A DNA stretch of 64,000 nt from Nostoc linckia z4 (GTDB lineage Bacteria > Cyanobacteriota > Cyanobacteriia > Cyanobacteriales > Nostocaceae): the NCBI RefSeq assembly GCF_002608075.1, contig NZ_LAHA01000039.1:1-64000 (forward strand), read 5' to 3'. The notes beneath the pieces are model-generated. The model ran no database searches and was not told the DNA's origin. It saw nothing but the letters and a program-made list of their open reading frames with translations. Numbering within the stretch: position 1 is the first letter of the stretch; every line of letters begins with the position of its first letter. Both the position numbers and the translations under genes were made by a program. Positions 34,088-42,504 of the stretch are shown piece by piece.

Positions 34088-34894
34088 TTAAAGTTTTATA
34101 CCTTGGACAAAAGGTTCAAATACCGGAAGCAATTCTGGGCGACTTACCACGAGGGTAGAAAAAGAGCGATCGCTATAATCTTCACCAGCTAATAAGGGAA
34201 ACGGTTGAGAATTCAGCGATGACCAAACTCCGCCAGCAGCCTGGACAATTACCCAAGCACCTGCTATGTCCCAAACTTTTGGTGTCGCCTCAATTCCCCC
34301 TAGAGTGGCCCCAGTCGCAACTGTCAAAAAGTTATAACTAGCTACGCCCAACATCCGGATTTTGCACGGAAAACCATTGCGGATAATGGCGGTACTGCGG
34401 GAACAAAGGTTAAAAAAGTGATTGTTACTGGGGCGATCGCTGCTAGTGTGGATGGGATGATGGTTGAGAAATGCTCCGGTTGGTGTGGTTATCCCAGATG
34501 AACCAGGCCAAAAACCATGAAAAGCTTGATTCAGGGGCGGTACGTAAACATAACCAAAAATGGGAGTGCCTTGATACAGCAAGCCCAGAGAAATTGACCA
34601 AATAGGAATACCCCGTGTGAAGTTAGTTGTCCCATCGAGGGGGTCAATTACCCAGCACCACTCGGTACCAGGAAAAGAGCGTTCGCTTTCTTCACTAAGG
34701 ATACCGTAACCAGAAAAATTAGAAGCGATGGCATCTCCAATTTCCCGGTCTGCCCATTTATCAGCCTGCGTCACCAAACTACCATCGGCTTTTTGTAAAG
34801 CCTGTACTTGCCCAAAATCCTGCATTAATCGCGTTCCCACTCTGGTAGTGGTTGTTTGGGCAAAATCAACAATCGTATTCCAAAAGTCATTCAT
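34088..34894 (-). CDS. Inositol monophosphatase family protein
   Basis: A 268-residue Mg-dependent phosphatase of the IMPase/SuhB/HisN superfamily. Metal-binding motifs are intact: Glu-Glu in ILSEESER, WVIDPLDGTTNF and the late WDIAGAWVIVQAAGG. Cyanobacteria carry several paralogues acting on inositol phosphates, fructose bisphosphate, histidinol phosphate or PAP, and the sequence alone does not separate them. It is not adjacent to a pathway gene. A 250-bp gap separates it from the PucC-type carrier gene upstream on the same strand. Confidence 0.9.
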   Translation of the reverse strand: MNDFWNTIVDFAQTTTTRVGTRLMQDFGQVQALQKADGSLVTQADKWADREIGDAIASNFSGYGILSEESERSFPGTEWCWVIDPLDGTTNFTRGIPIWSISLGLLYQGTPIFGYVYVPPLNQAFHGFWPGSSGITTPTGAFLNHHPIHTSSDRPSNNHFFNLCSRSTAIIRNGFPCKIRMLGVASYNFLTVATGATLGGIEATPKVWDIAGAWVIVQAAGGVWSSLNSQPFPLLAGEDYSDRSFSTLVVSRPELLPVFEPFVQGIKL

Positions 34895-35143
34895 TGATTA
34901 ATTCTCGCGCAAAGGGGGAAAGAGGCAAAGGACTTTTACATCTTTGCTTGGGAGGGTAAAGTTCAATTAATTACTAATTCGTAATTCTTGTGAGAACACT
35001 ACACTAAAATGTCCGATTTGGTGGTTTTGAATTATTGGGGTTTTGAATTTTTTTGCCCACAAATCGGCTTGGTTTGTACCTTTTTCTTCCTTCTGCCTTC
35101 TGCCCTCTGCCTCCTGCCTTTCTTCTATCAATTACGAATTATT

Positions 35144-36628
35144 TTAATCGAGTTCATTTGACAAAATAGACGCGATCGCAGTTTTGGCGTTTGTCTGAAA
35201 TTCTTTGACGTTCACTCGCCACAGTAACCAAACAGCAACAAGCATTCCTATTGCTTGCACCGCAAACACTGTACTGTATGCTAACACTGGCAAAGGAAAC
35301 AGCATTTTACCTAAATTTAATACTGCTCCACCAAGGATTGTAGCCAGTCCCCTAGCCATTGCTTGGGATAATCCCCAAGCCCCAATAAATGTACCCGCCG
35401 TTTCCGCAGCAGTCAAATCTAACATCAAACTGGTAGCACCAGCTGTGATGACTCCAGATGACAGACCGAAAAAAAACAGACTACCCATCAATAAACCTGG
35501 GTTAGCGCTAAATCCCGACATAATAATTAAGCCAAAGCAAAGGGCGGCGCTGATACAGCCAATTTTAGTAGTCTGTTTCTTCCCTAAGCGGGGCAAAAGT
35601 ACAAAACCAGTAGAGCAAATTCCAATGAGAGTACCTATGCCAAAAGGAATGTTTAGTCTGGTGGTTTGGGAAATACACATCCCGAAAACTTCACCACCAT
35701 AAGGTTCTAAAACTGCATCCTGCATAAAAATACTAATAGTCAACACCAATAGGAAACCAAAAAATACTCCTGTTTGGCGATTAGCAGTGAGTACTCGTAA
35801 AGCTGTACCCAAACTGATTTGGTCTTCTCTACCTATTAAAGAAGAACGCGAACTAAAACGAGAATATTTCTTTTCCACGCCGAAAGTTGCCAGCACTGAT
35901 AGTCCAAAGACGATGGCAGGCATAATGATAAAAACCGGGTTGATTGTGGATTGGAGTTTAGCGATGTCAACAACTTTGTTGACCTCAGAAGGATTGTAAG
36001 TTAAAAGAGCCGCCCCACAAATTTCTGGTCTTTCTAGCAACCTGGAACTAACTACCGCTCCAATCACAATACCAATCATCAGCATTGACCAGACAATGCC
36101 AATCAATTTAGAACGGTTATCTTCATCGGTAACATCTACCAAAAGAGCAGTAAAAGGAGTGGAACTAGCACTTAAGGCTAAACCATATCCGGCAAAAATT
36201 AAAGCCAGTACTCCCGCCCAACTATAAGTTTGCAAACTCCAGCCAGTAGCTTGCAAACTACTACCTACTTGCCAAACGACTTGCACAGCCAAGAAAGATA
36301 TAGTTGTAAATAAGATTGCACCAATCCAGACATAGCTAGTGCGATGATAGCCCAGCAATGGCTTGGCATCGGACATTTGCCCAAACCAGATACGTGCAGG
36401 GCTGACAAATTGGTGCATGGCTATAGCAGCAGCTGTGATTAATGGCAAGACTTTTAACTCATCAATCATCACTCGATTCAGTACACCCAAAGTGAGAAGC
36501 GACATGATGCCCAATCCCATCTGAAACAAACCCAGTCGGAACATTGTGAATAAATTAAGCCTGGGTAATGATTGCAAAGATACCGAGGGATTTGATTCCG
36601 GATTCGGTGAAATATCGCTGGTGGCCAT
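35144..36628 (-). CDS. PucC/Bch2-family MFS carrier
   Basis: A 494-residue, about twelve-helix protein of the BCH/PucC branch of the major facilitator superfamily. The conserved start LFTMFRLGLFQMGLGIMSLL, GVLNRVMIDELKVLP and the block SPARIWFGQMSDAKPLLGYHR are typical. In purple bacteria PucC and LhaA assist light-harvesting complex assembly. The cyanobacterial homologues are thought to handle chlorophyll or chlorophyll-binding proteins, but this is not firmly shown. The soluble N-terminus is short. Upstream 36629-36902 carries a GCGATCGC site and no gene. Confidence 0.88.
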   Translation of the reverse strand: MATSDISPNPESNPSVSLQSLPRLNLFTMFRLGLFQMGLGIMSLLTLGVLNRVMIDELKVLPLITAAAIAMHQFVSPARIWFGQMSDAKPLLGYHRTSYVWIGAILFTTISFLAVQVVWQVGSSLQATGWSLQTYSWAGVLALIFAGYGLALSASSTPFTALLVDVTDEDNRSKLIGIVWSMLMIGIVIGAVVSSRLLERPEICGAALLTYNPSEVNKVVDIAKLQSTINPVFIIMPAIVFGLSVLATFGVEKKYSRFSSRSSLIGREDQISLGTALRVLTANRQTGVFFGFLLVLTISIFMQDAVLEPYGGEVFGMCISQTTRLNIPFGIGTLIGICSTGFVLLPRLGKKQTTKIGCISAALCFGLIIMSGFSANPGLLMGSLFFFGLSSGVITAGATSLMLDLTAAETAGTFIGAWGLSQAMARGLATILGGAVLNLGKMLFPLPVLAYSTVFAVQAIGMLVAVWLLWRVNVKEFQTNAKTAIASILSNELD

Positions 36629-36902
36629 AGCTACTTTTTCTTATGCTTTATAGGATTTAATCTCTCTCTCTTTAAATAAAGATAAACCCTACTTGCTGCA
36701 AAGGAGCGATCGCACCCTACTTATCTCCAGAATTTAGGATGAGTTAGGCGCTGCTAATCAGCAGCCAAAGTAAATGTCATAATACCTTGAGTTTTATAGG
36801 ACTAGATAGCGTCTCTACACCTTTTAAGGTAAAATAAAGCGCCGCATACTCGTCTTTAGTGTATTTTTGGCGAAGCAAAATTTTAGTCTAAGAGGTTCGG
36901 CA

Positions 36903-38711
36903 ATGCTAGAAGCAGCACTAAACATTACCTTGGGATCTGAAGAAATTCTTATTCAGGAATTGGGCTTAGTAGACAAGGATAATCCGCAAAGTTGGAAGAA
37001 TAAATTAATTCTTGGTGATTGTTTAGAAGCATTACAAAAGCTACCTTCTGCAAGCATTGATTTAATTGTCACCTCGCCTCCATATGCTGATAGTCGAAAA
37101 AAAACTTATGGAGGAATTGCTCCAGATGAATATACAGATTGGTTTCTGACAATAGCTCTAGAGCTAAAAAGAGTTCTAAAACCCGAAGGTTCTTTCATTC
37201 TTAATATTAAGGAGAAAGTTGTTGATGGAGAAAGACATCCATATGTATTGAAATTAATTTTAGGAATGCAGAAACAAGGATGGTTATGGACTGAAGAATA
37301 TATCTGGCATAAGAAAAATAGTTATCCTGGAAAGTGGTCTAATCGTTTCCGTGATTCCTGGGAGCGTTGCTTACACTTTAACAAGCAAAAGAAGTTTAAG
37401 ATGTATCAGGAATCTGTCATGGTTCCTATGGGAGATTGGGCAAAGTCGCGTCTCAAAAATCTGAGTGACACTGATAAAAGACGTGATACTTCTAAAGTTG
37501 ACAGTGGGTTTGGTAAGAATATATCTAATTGGTTGGAGCGTAAAATGGCTTATCCAACTAATGTTTTACATTTAGCAACTGAATGTGGAAATAAAAACCA
37601 TAGTGCAGCTTTTCCTAAAACTCTTCCTTCATGGTTTATCAAGCTATTCACTGATTTAGATGATATAGTTCTCGATCCATTTGCGGGTTCAGGAACATCT
37701 TGTGTGGCTGCTAAAGAACTAGGTAGAAATTATGTAGGAATTGAGATTAAAAAAGAATATTGTGAACTGGCAAATCTGAATATTCAAACAGCAATTGTTA
37801 AATCTCAACTTGTGAAAAATATTAACCAATACAATAATGAGGTTTTAAGTGTGGTTGGCTCAGATTATGAAATCTATCATGATTATTTAGTTCAACATGT
37901 TCTTACACCTTTCTATGACAAAAGATTTGAGAAATTGAGTAAATTAAAACTTAAAGACGTTATTAAGCGTAAAAACACTTATTTATTTAAGGCAAAAAAT
38001 CTTGAGCGCGCTCAAGATTTTGTGGATAGCATAATTAGTGCATTTCTGTCTTCACAAGAAGAAACAATCTTTGGCAATTTGTTAGAAGGCTTTGCAATAA
38101 ATATATCTGAAACTTTATACGGTGGCTTTAAATCAAAACTCAACAGTGTTGACTTAGAGTTTAAACGAAATGACACTTATTATATTGTAGGTATTAAATC
38201 TGGTACTAATTGGGGTAACTCAGACCAAATTAGCAAGATGAAAGACAACTTTAAGAAAGCAAGACAATTTTTGATCGAACAAGCTGTTACAAGCCAAATA
38301 GTAGCTGTTAATGGTTGTATGTATGGTAAAGATAGTAATCCTTTCAAGGAAGATATAGATTCCGAGAAAACATATTTCAAATACGCAGGTCAAGAATTTT
38401 GGGAATTTATTTCAGAAGATCCCAACCTTTACCAAGAGATGATTGTTCCCATCGGAGAAGAAGCCAAGAAAAAGGATGAACTTTTTAAATCTACTCTGGA
38501 TGCAAAAGTTAATGAAATGACTTTTGAATTTATGCAGTATTTTACCAGTAACGGCCGTATTGATTGGATTAAGCTTGTTGATTATGTATCTAAAAAAGGT
38601 GATTTCAAATTAGAAGTAGTATCTCAACAGATGACATTGGAACTACAAGAGAGGGATTCAGATTTAGAAGAACCTCTGGATTTGGCAGATGCGCTAGATT
38701 TTGAAGAATAG
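36903..38711 (+). CDS. Single-chain restriction-modification enzyme: beta-class DNA methyltransferase fused to a nuclease domain
   Basis: About 602 residues from ATG 36903, chosen because AGAGG lies seven bases upstream; a TTG twelve codons earlier lacks a ribosome site. Motif IV TSPPY (near residue 56) precedes motif I/X DPFAGSGTSC (near 258), the order of beta-class N4-cytosine or N6-adenine methyltransferases; TSPPY favours N4-cytosine. Residues from about 365 form a second domain. There SVDLEFKRNDTYYIVGIKSG followed by NWGNSDQ looks like a PD-(D/E)XK core of a type II endonuclease (PmeII-like, as far as I recall). The gene is AT-rich and I see no GCGATCGC in it, which suggests acquisition. 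No separate specificity or endonuclease gene adjoins. Confidence 0.82.
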   Translation: MLEAALNITLGSEEILIQELGLVDKDNPQSWKNKLILGDCLEALQKLPSASIDLIVTSPPYADSRKKTYGGIAPDEYTDWFLTIALELKRVLKPEGSFILNIKEKVVDGERHPYVLKLILGMQKQGWLWTEEYIWHKKNSYPGKWSNRFRDSWERCLHFNKQKKFKMYQESVMVPMGDWAKSRLKNLSDTDKRRDTSKVDSGFGKNISNWLERKMAYPTNVLHLATECGNKNHSAAFPKTLPSWFIKLFTDLDDIVLDPFAGSGTSCVAAKELGRNYVGIEIKKEYCELANLNIQTAIVKSQLVKNINQYNNEVLSVVGSDYEIYHDYLVQHVLTPFYDKRFEKLSKLKLKDVIKRKNTYLFKAKNLERAQDFVDSIISAFLSSQEETIFGNLLEGFAINISETLYGGFKSKLNSVDLEFKRNDTYYIVGIKSGTNWGNSDQISKMKDNFKKARQFLIEQAVTSQIVAVNGCMYGKDSNPFKEDIDSEKTYFKYAGQEFWEFISEDPNLYQEMIVPIGEEAKKKDELFKSTLDAKVNEMTFEFMQYFTSNGRIDWIKLVDYVSKKGDFKLEVVSQQMTLELQERDSDLEEPLDLADALDFEE

Positions 38712-38859
38712 AAGAAAAGATTCCTGAATATAAGTTTTATGAGTCTATCGAGCAAAATTATATCTATGTAAGTCGATTATTCTCCAGTACAAAAAATATC
38801 ACCAATGTTTCTTACTTGTGACTGATTAGAACTTTCAAAAATGATGGGCCAAATATTTT

Positions 38860-38994
38860 AGGACTTACGCAAAAATTCTCTGAAACTCTTATTACTTTGT
38901 GTACTTTGCACGGCAGTTGCTTCAAGTCGGGGAACCCGCCCAACGCACTGCCTCGTCTTTGCGGTTTGTTTTTTCATGATTTTGCGTAAGTCCT
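38860..38994. repeat. MITE-like element with 15-bp perfect terminal inverted repeats
   Basis: AGGACTTACGCAAAA (38860-38874) and TTTTGCGTAAGTCCT (38980-38994) bound a 135-bp non-coding element. GGACTTACGC ends are, to my knowledge, common among cyanobacterial MITEs and insertion sequences. It makes up over a third of the 373-bp gap between the restriction-modification gene and the aldo/keto reductase. The rest of that gap shows no gene. Confidence 0.85.
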
Positions 38995-39084
38995 GTATTT
39001 AATGTAGAATGCCCTATTCGCAGCCTTATTTGTAACGCTACACTAAAAAAGTAAAGAAATGTAAATAAATTTTATTTTGCAACC

Positions 39085-40032
39085 GTGGAAACCATTACAT
39101 TGGGGCAAAATGGCCCACTTGTTACACCTTTGTGCATAGGTACTTGGGCTTGGGGTGATAAACTCTTTTGGAATTATGGCAATGACTACGGCCCAGAACA
39201 GTTACAAGAAGCCTTCACCGCAGCGCTAGAAGCTGGTGTTAACTTCTTCGACACTGCGGAAGTCTACGGAATGGGATTATCAGAGAAATTTTTGGGCGAA
39301 TTTATGCAACAGACACAACAACCTGTGCAAATCGCCACAAAATTTGGCCCTCTACCGTGGCGATTTACAGGTCAATCTGTGTCTGATGCTTTGACACAGA
39401 GTCTTAAACGCTTACAAGTAGAGCAAATTGCCCTCTACCAAGTGCATTGGCCTTTTGCTTTCTTTTTAAGCCAAAAAACTCTGATGAATGCTTTAGCCGA
39501 TGAAGTAAAGCGGGGTAGAATTGCCGCAGTGGGTGTGAGTAATTACTCAGCAGAGCAAATGCGAGACGCCCATCAAATATTGGCAGACCGTGGAGTGCCT
39601 TTGGCTGTGAACCAAGTACGCTATTCTTTACTCAGTCGCCAAATTGAAAGTAAGGGTATTGTGGCAACTGCGCGTGAATTAGGTGTGACTTTGTTGGCTT
39701 ATAGTCCATTAGCTCAGGGATTACTCACAGGCAAATACACTATTGATAGTCCTGAAACTCCCACTGGTGCGAGAAAAATAGACCCAAGATTTACTAAAGA
39801 AGGCTTACAAAAAATTGCACCAGTAATATCTTTGCTACGCAGTTTCGGAGAAAAATACCATCGCACTCCAGCCCAAGTTGCTCTCAATTGGTTAATTTGC
39901 CAGGGTAACGTCATTCCCATTGCCGGTGTGAAGACAGCCGAACATGTACGTCAAAATGCCGGCGCTTTGGGTTGGAGATTGAACGAAGATGAAATTCAAG
40001 AGTTAGAAAAAGTTAGCCGTCCCTGGCTGTAG
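39085..40032 (+). CDS. Aldo/keto reductase
   Basis: A 315-residue NADPH-dependent (alpha/beta)8-barrel oxidoreductase. The catalytic tetrad is visible: Asp and Tyr in FFDTAEVYGMG, Lys in IATKFGPLP and His in LYQVHWP. The C-terminal cofactor block NVIPIAGVKTAEHVRQNAGA is complete. The start is GTG (METITLGQNGPLVTPLCIGTW), which matches the family N-terminus. The physiological carbonyl substrate is unknown. Its stop codon overlaps the first bases of a perfect hairpin shared with the convergent Uma2 gene. Confidence 0.92.
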   Translation: METITLGQNGPLVTPLCIGTWAWGDKLFWNYGNDYGPEQLQEAFTAALEAGVNFFDTAEVYGMGLSEKFLGEFMQQTQQPVQIATKFGPLPWRFTGQSVSDALTQSLKRLQVEQIALYQVHWPFAFFLSQKTLMNALADEVKRGRIAAVGVSNYSAEQMRDAHQILADRGVPLAVNQVRYSLLSRQIESKGIVATARELGVTLLAYSPLAQGLLTGKYTIDSPETPTGARKIDPRFTKEGLQKIAPVISLLRSFGEKYHRTPAQVALNWLICQGNVIPIAGVKTAEHVRQNAGALGWRLNEDEIQELEKVSRPWL

Positions 40033-40055
40033 AGACGTTGCATTGCAACGTCTCT
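40031..40055. terminator. Perfect 11-bp hairpin between two convergent stop codons
   Basis: AGAGACGTTGC-ATT-GCAACGTCTCT. The left arm begins inside the TAG stop of the aldo/keto reductase and the right arm ends one base before the complement of the Uma2 stop. No long T-run follows, so it is not a classical intrinsic terminator. The AGAGACGTTGC unit is a dispersed repeat in cyanobacteria. Confidence 0.7.
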
Positions 40056-40634
40056 CTACTCAAACACCAAAGGCCAAAGTTCTGACACTACTAGTTCCCA
40101 ACCTGGTAATAAGTCTGGTAGTGTCAGTTTGTCGTTGTCCTGCAAAACTATCGGTTCTTGGTTGAGGCGATAAACTGTGAGCGTCAATTTGTCAGGATCG
40201 ATGAGGATACCAACTGTAGATCCCAGTTGTAAAAATAGCTGAATCTTTTCTACCAATGGTTTAATTCTGTCTGAATTGGATTTTATTTCTACCATCAAGT
40301 CAGGCACGAGTTCCACAAAGTCGCGCTTGCTGATTTTAAGTCGATCGGCACGAACAAAAGACACATCGGGAGCGCGGAGATTTCGTTTTTCGTTATCAGC
40401 TTCTTTACCGTTTTCCGTTTCTAAGGTAGGCAAAATAAAACCAGCGCTGGAACCAGTCACCCGTCCTAATTTTCGTGGGCGTACCCAATTACCTAGCTGT
40501 CGTGCAAACTCTATACCTATTTCTTCTGATTCATAATCTGATGGCCCCATAACAACTATATTTCCGTCTACTAGCTCCATCTGCCATTCTGGATGCTCTG
40601 CTTGTAGTTGCTCTAAGTCTGGAATACTGAACAT
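40056..40634 (-). CDS. Uma2-family (PD-(D/E)XK-like) protein
   Basis: A 192-residue Uma2/DUF820 protein, the common cyanobacterial length. Key blocks are LEQLQAEHPEWQMELVDGNI, the ARQLGNWVRP helix, LRAPDVSFV, and LVPDLMVEIKSNSDRI, in which Asp-x-Met-Val-Glu-Ile-Lys is an intact (D/E)xK core. The terminal strand PGWELVVSELW is typical. Function is unknown; many copies per genome exist. It is not closely similar to the Uma2 gene at 27176. It converges on the aldo/keto reductase gene. Confidence 0.9.
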   Translation of the reverse strand: MFSIPDLEQLQAEHPEWQMELVDGNIVVMGPSDYESEEIGIEFARQLGNWVRPRKLGRVTGSSAGFILPTLETENGKEADNEKRNLRAPDVSFVRADRLKISKRDFVELVPDLMVEIKSNSDRIKPLVEKIQLFLQLGSTVGILIDPDKLTLTVYRLNQEPIVLQDNDKLTLPDLLPGWELVVSELWPLVFE

Positions 40635-40856
40635 AAGACCACGAAGAATGCATCTTTAATTTATCTTCCTACAAACTTGTAGAAAAAATACCCAAAAAGT
40701 CAAAAAGTCAAGAGTCCAAAGTCAAAATCTTAACTCGTAACTCTCAACTCTTTCAATTTTAGATTTTGAATACTTCGACAAGCTCAGTACAAGTTTTGAA
40801 TTTTGGATTGAAGTAAAAATTAGAAATCTAAAATCCAAAATTCATTAACTTCTAAA

Positions 40857-42389
40857 TTATGAAGCAGATTCCCTAGCTGTAGGCGAGCCTAACTTTGGAG
40901 TGGGTGAGACAGAAGCATCACGACGGCTTGTCCGCAGTTTGGGCTTGGGAGTACCACTTCTTTCTTCGTCACCAGTGTTGCTATCTGATTTCCAGCTAGA
41001 ACGGGGGCGATCGCTTCCAGAATCGCGGCGTTTGGCGAGTCTGGGTTTGGGAGTGGCGGGTTCTTCTTGGGGAATTTCTACATCGGATTGCAACCAAGCA
41101 GGACGAGTTTGGTCGTAAGCGATTTGCAATGCTGCGGCGGCGATGGCTTGAGCATCATATTTTTCAATTAATTCGCTGACGATGGGTAAAAATGAAGCCA
41201 AACGTTCGCCAGCTAAAGCTTCCCGCACTTGTTCTTGCAATTTCAGGATGTGTCGTGCTTCAATTTGTGCCCGTGTGGGAATTGACAACACTTGCCAAGC
41301 TTGGCGGTTATGACGTTCAAATGTCTGCTGCTTGCGCCGTTCAAATGGCTGTACTAAAGAAATTGCGGTTCCTTCTTTACCAGCACGACCAGTACGACCA
41401 ATGCGGTGAACGTAGGTTTCTACGCTATCAGGTAAGTCGTAGTTGATCACATGAGAAAGTTGATCGACATCTAATCCGCGTGCCGCAATATCAGTTGCTA
41501 CCACCCAACGTACTTGACGATTGCGGAAACGGCTCAATAAACGTTCCCGTGCTTGCTGTGACAAGTCACCGTGGTATTCATCTACACTATGACCAGCAGC
41601 TTGCAGTTGGTTGGTGAGTTCGGCGGCGGTGCGTCTGGTGCGGACAAAGATTAAAGCTGTTTCTGGATCTTCCATTTCCAGAATCGGCTGTAAAGCTTTG
41701 GCTTTTGTCCAGTGGCGGGGGATTAAATAAGCTACTTGGTTGATTTTGTTGGGTGCGGCTTTTGGTTGCTCAACGGTGACTGTCGCTGGCGATCGCAAAA
41801 ATTTGTTCACTAATTGGCGAATCGAGGGCGGCATTGTCGCCGAAAATAAAGCTGTTTGTCTGTCTGTAGGTGCTTGGGAAAGGATTTTTACTACATCATC
41901 AATAAAGCCCATGCTCAACATTTCATCGGCTTCATCCAAGACAAACCATTTTACTTGATCGAGCTTCAAACAGCCGCGATCGAGCAAATCTATTACTCGT
42001 CCTGGAGTGCCAACAACAATGTGAACGCCACGTTTGAGCTGTAGCATTTGCCGCTCAATTGATTGACCGCCGTAGATTGCTAACACCCGCAATCCGTCAT
42101 TGCCGATAAACTGGGCAATGGCATCGTGAACTTGCATAGCTAATTCACGAGTTGGTGTTAAAATCAACGCCTGCACAGCTCTTTGATTAATATCCAGCCG
42201 TTCTAAAATTGGCAGTGAAAATGCTGCTGTTTTACCCGTCCCAGTTTGAGATTGACCTACCACATCGCGACCCGACAACAGTTGGGGAATTGCTTGGGTT
42301 TGAATACTAGTAGGTGTGGTAAAGCCAATTTTTTCTAACTGCTCGACGCGTTCTTGGGAAATACCTAATTCTTGAAACGAAAGATTCAT
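40857..42389 (-). CDS. crhR: DEAD-box RNA helicase (CrhR-type)
   Basis: A 510-residue helicase. Q motif at FTTPTSIQTQAIPQ, motif I SQTGTGKT, Ia PTRELAMQ, II VLDEADEML (DEAD), III SAT, and motif VI HRIGRTGRAG are all intact. The last 60 residues form a basic, Ser/Pro/Arg-rich tail likely to bind RNA. The start is ATG 42389 with GGAG five bases upstream; a TTG one codon earlier can be ignored. It lies 112 bases downstream of rimO on the same strand. A rimO-crhR operon is known in Synechocystis, where crhR is cold- and redox-regulated, so orthology is likely. Confidence 0.9.
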   Translation of the reverse strand: MNLSFQELGISQERVEQLEKIGFTTPTSIQTQAIPQLLSGRDVVGQSQTGTGKTAAFSLPILERLDINQRAVQALILTPTRELAMQVHDAIAQFIGNDGLRVLAIYGGQSIERQMLQLKRGVHIVVGTPGRVIDLLDRGCLKLDQVKWFVLDEADEMLSMGFIDDVVKILSQAPTDRQTALFSATMPPSIRQLVNKFLRSPATVTVEQPKAAPNKINQVAYLIPRHWTKAKALQPILEMEDPETALIFVRTRRTAAELTNQLQAAGHSVDEYHGDLSQQARERLLSRFRNRQVRWVVATDIAARGLDVDQLSHVINYDLPDSVETYVHRIGRTGRAGKEGTAISLVQPFERRKQQTFERHNRQAWQVLSIPTRAQIEARHILKLQEQVREALAGERLASFLPIVSELIEKYDAQAIAAAALQIAYDQTRPAWLQSDVEIPQEEPATPKPRLAKRRDSGSDRPRSSWKSDSNTGDEERSGTPKPKLRTSRRDASVSPTPKLGSPTARESAS

Positions 42390-42426
42390 CAATTCTCCTA
42401 AATTTTATCTAAGGATTTTTGGATTA

Positions 42427-42504
42427 GTCATTGCTCATTGGGCATGGGGCATGGAGCATTGGTTATTCACTAATGACTAATGACTAATGACTAATGACTA
42501 ATTA
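42427..42504. repeat. Heptamer repeats (GGGCATG, TGACTAA) between rimO and crhR
   Basis: The rimO-crhR spacer is made of GGGCATG and then five TGACTAA heptamers running up to the rimO stop codon. The insertion of such repeats in this spacer may affect processing of the joint transcript. Confidence 0.9.

Noticed and set aside
35205..35702. 165-codon plus-strand ORF inside the PucC-type gene
   Set aside because: Antisense shadow of a well-supported membrane protein; basic and Pro-rich as expected for the reverse of hydrophobic codons.
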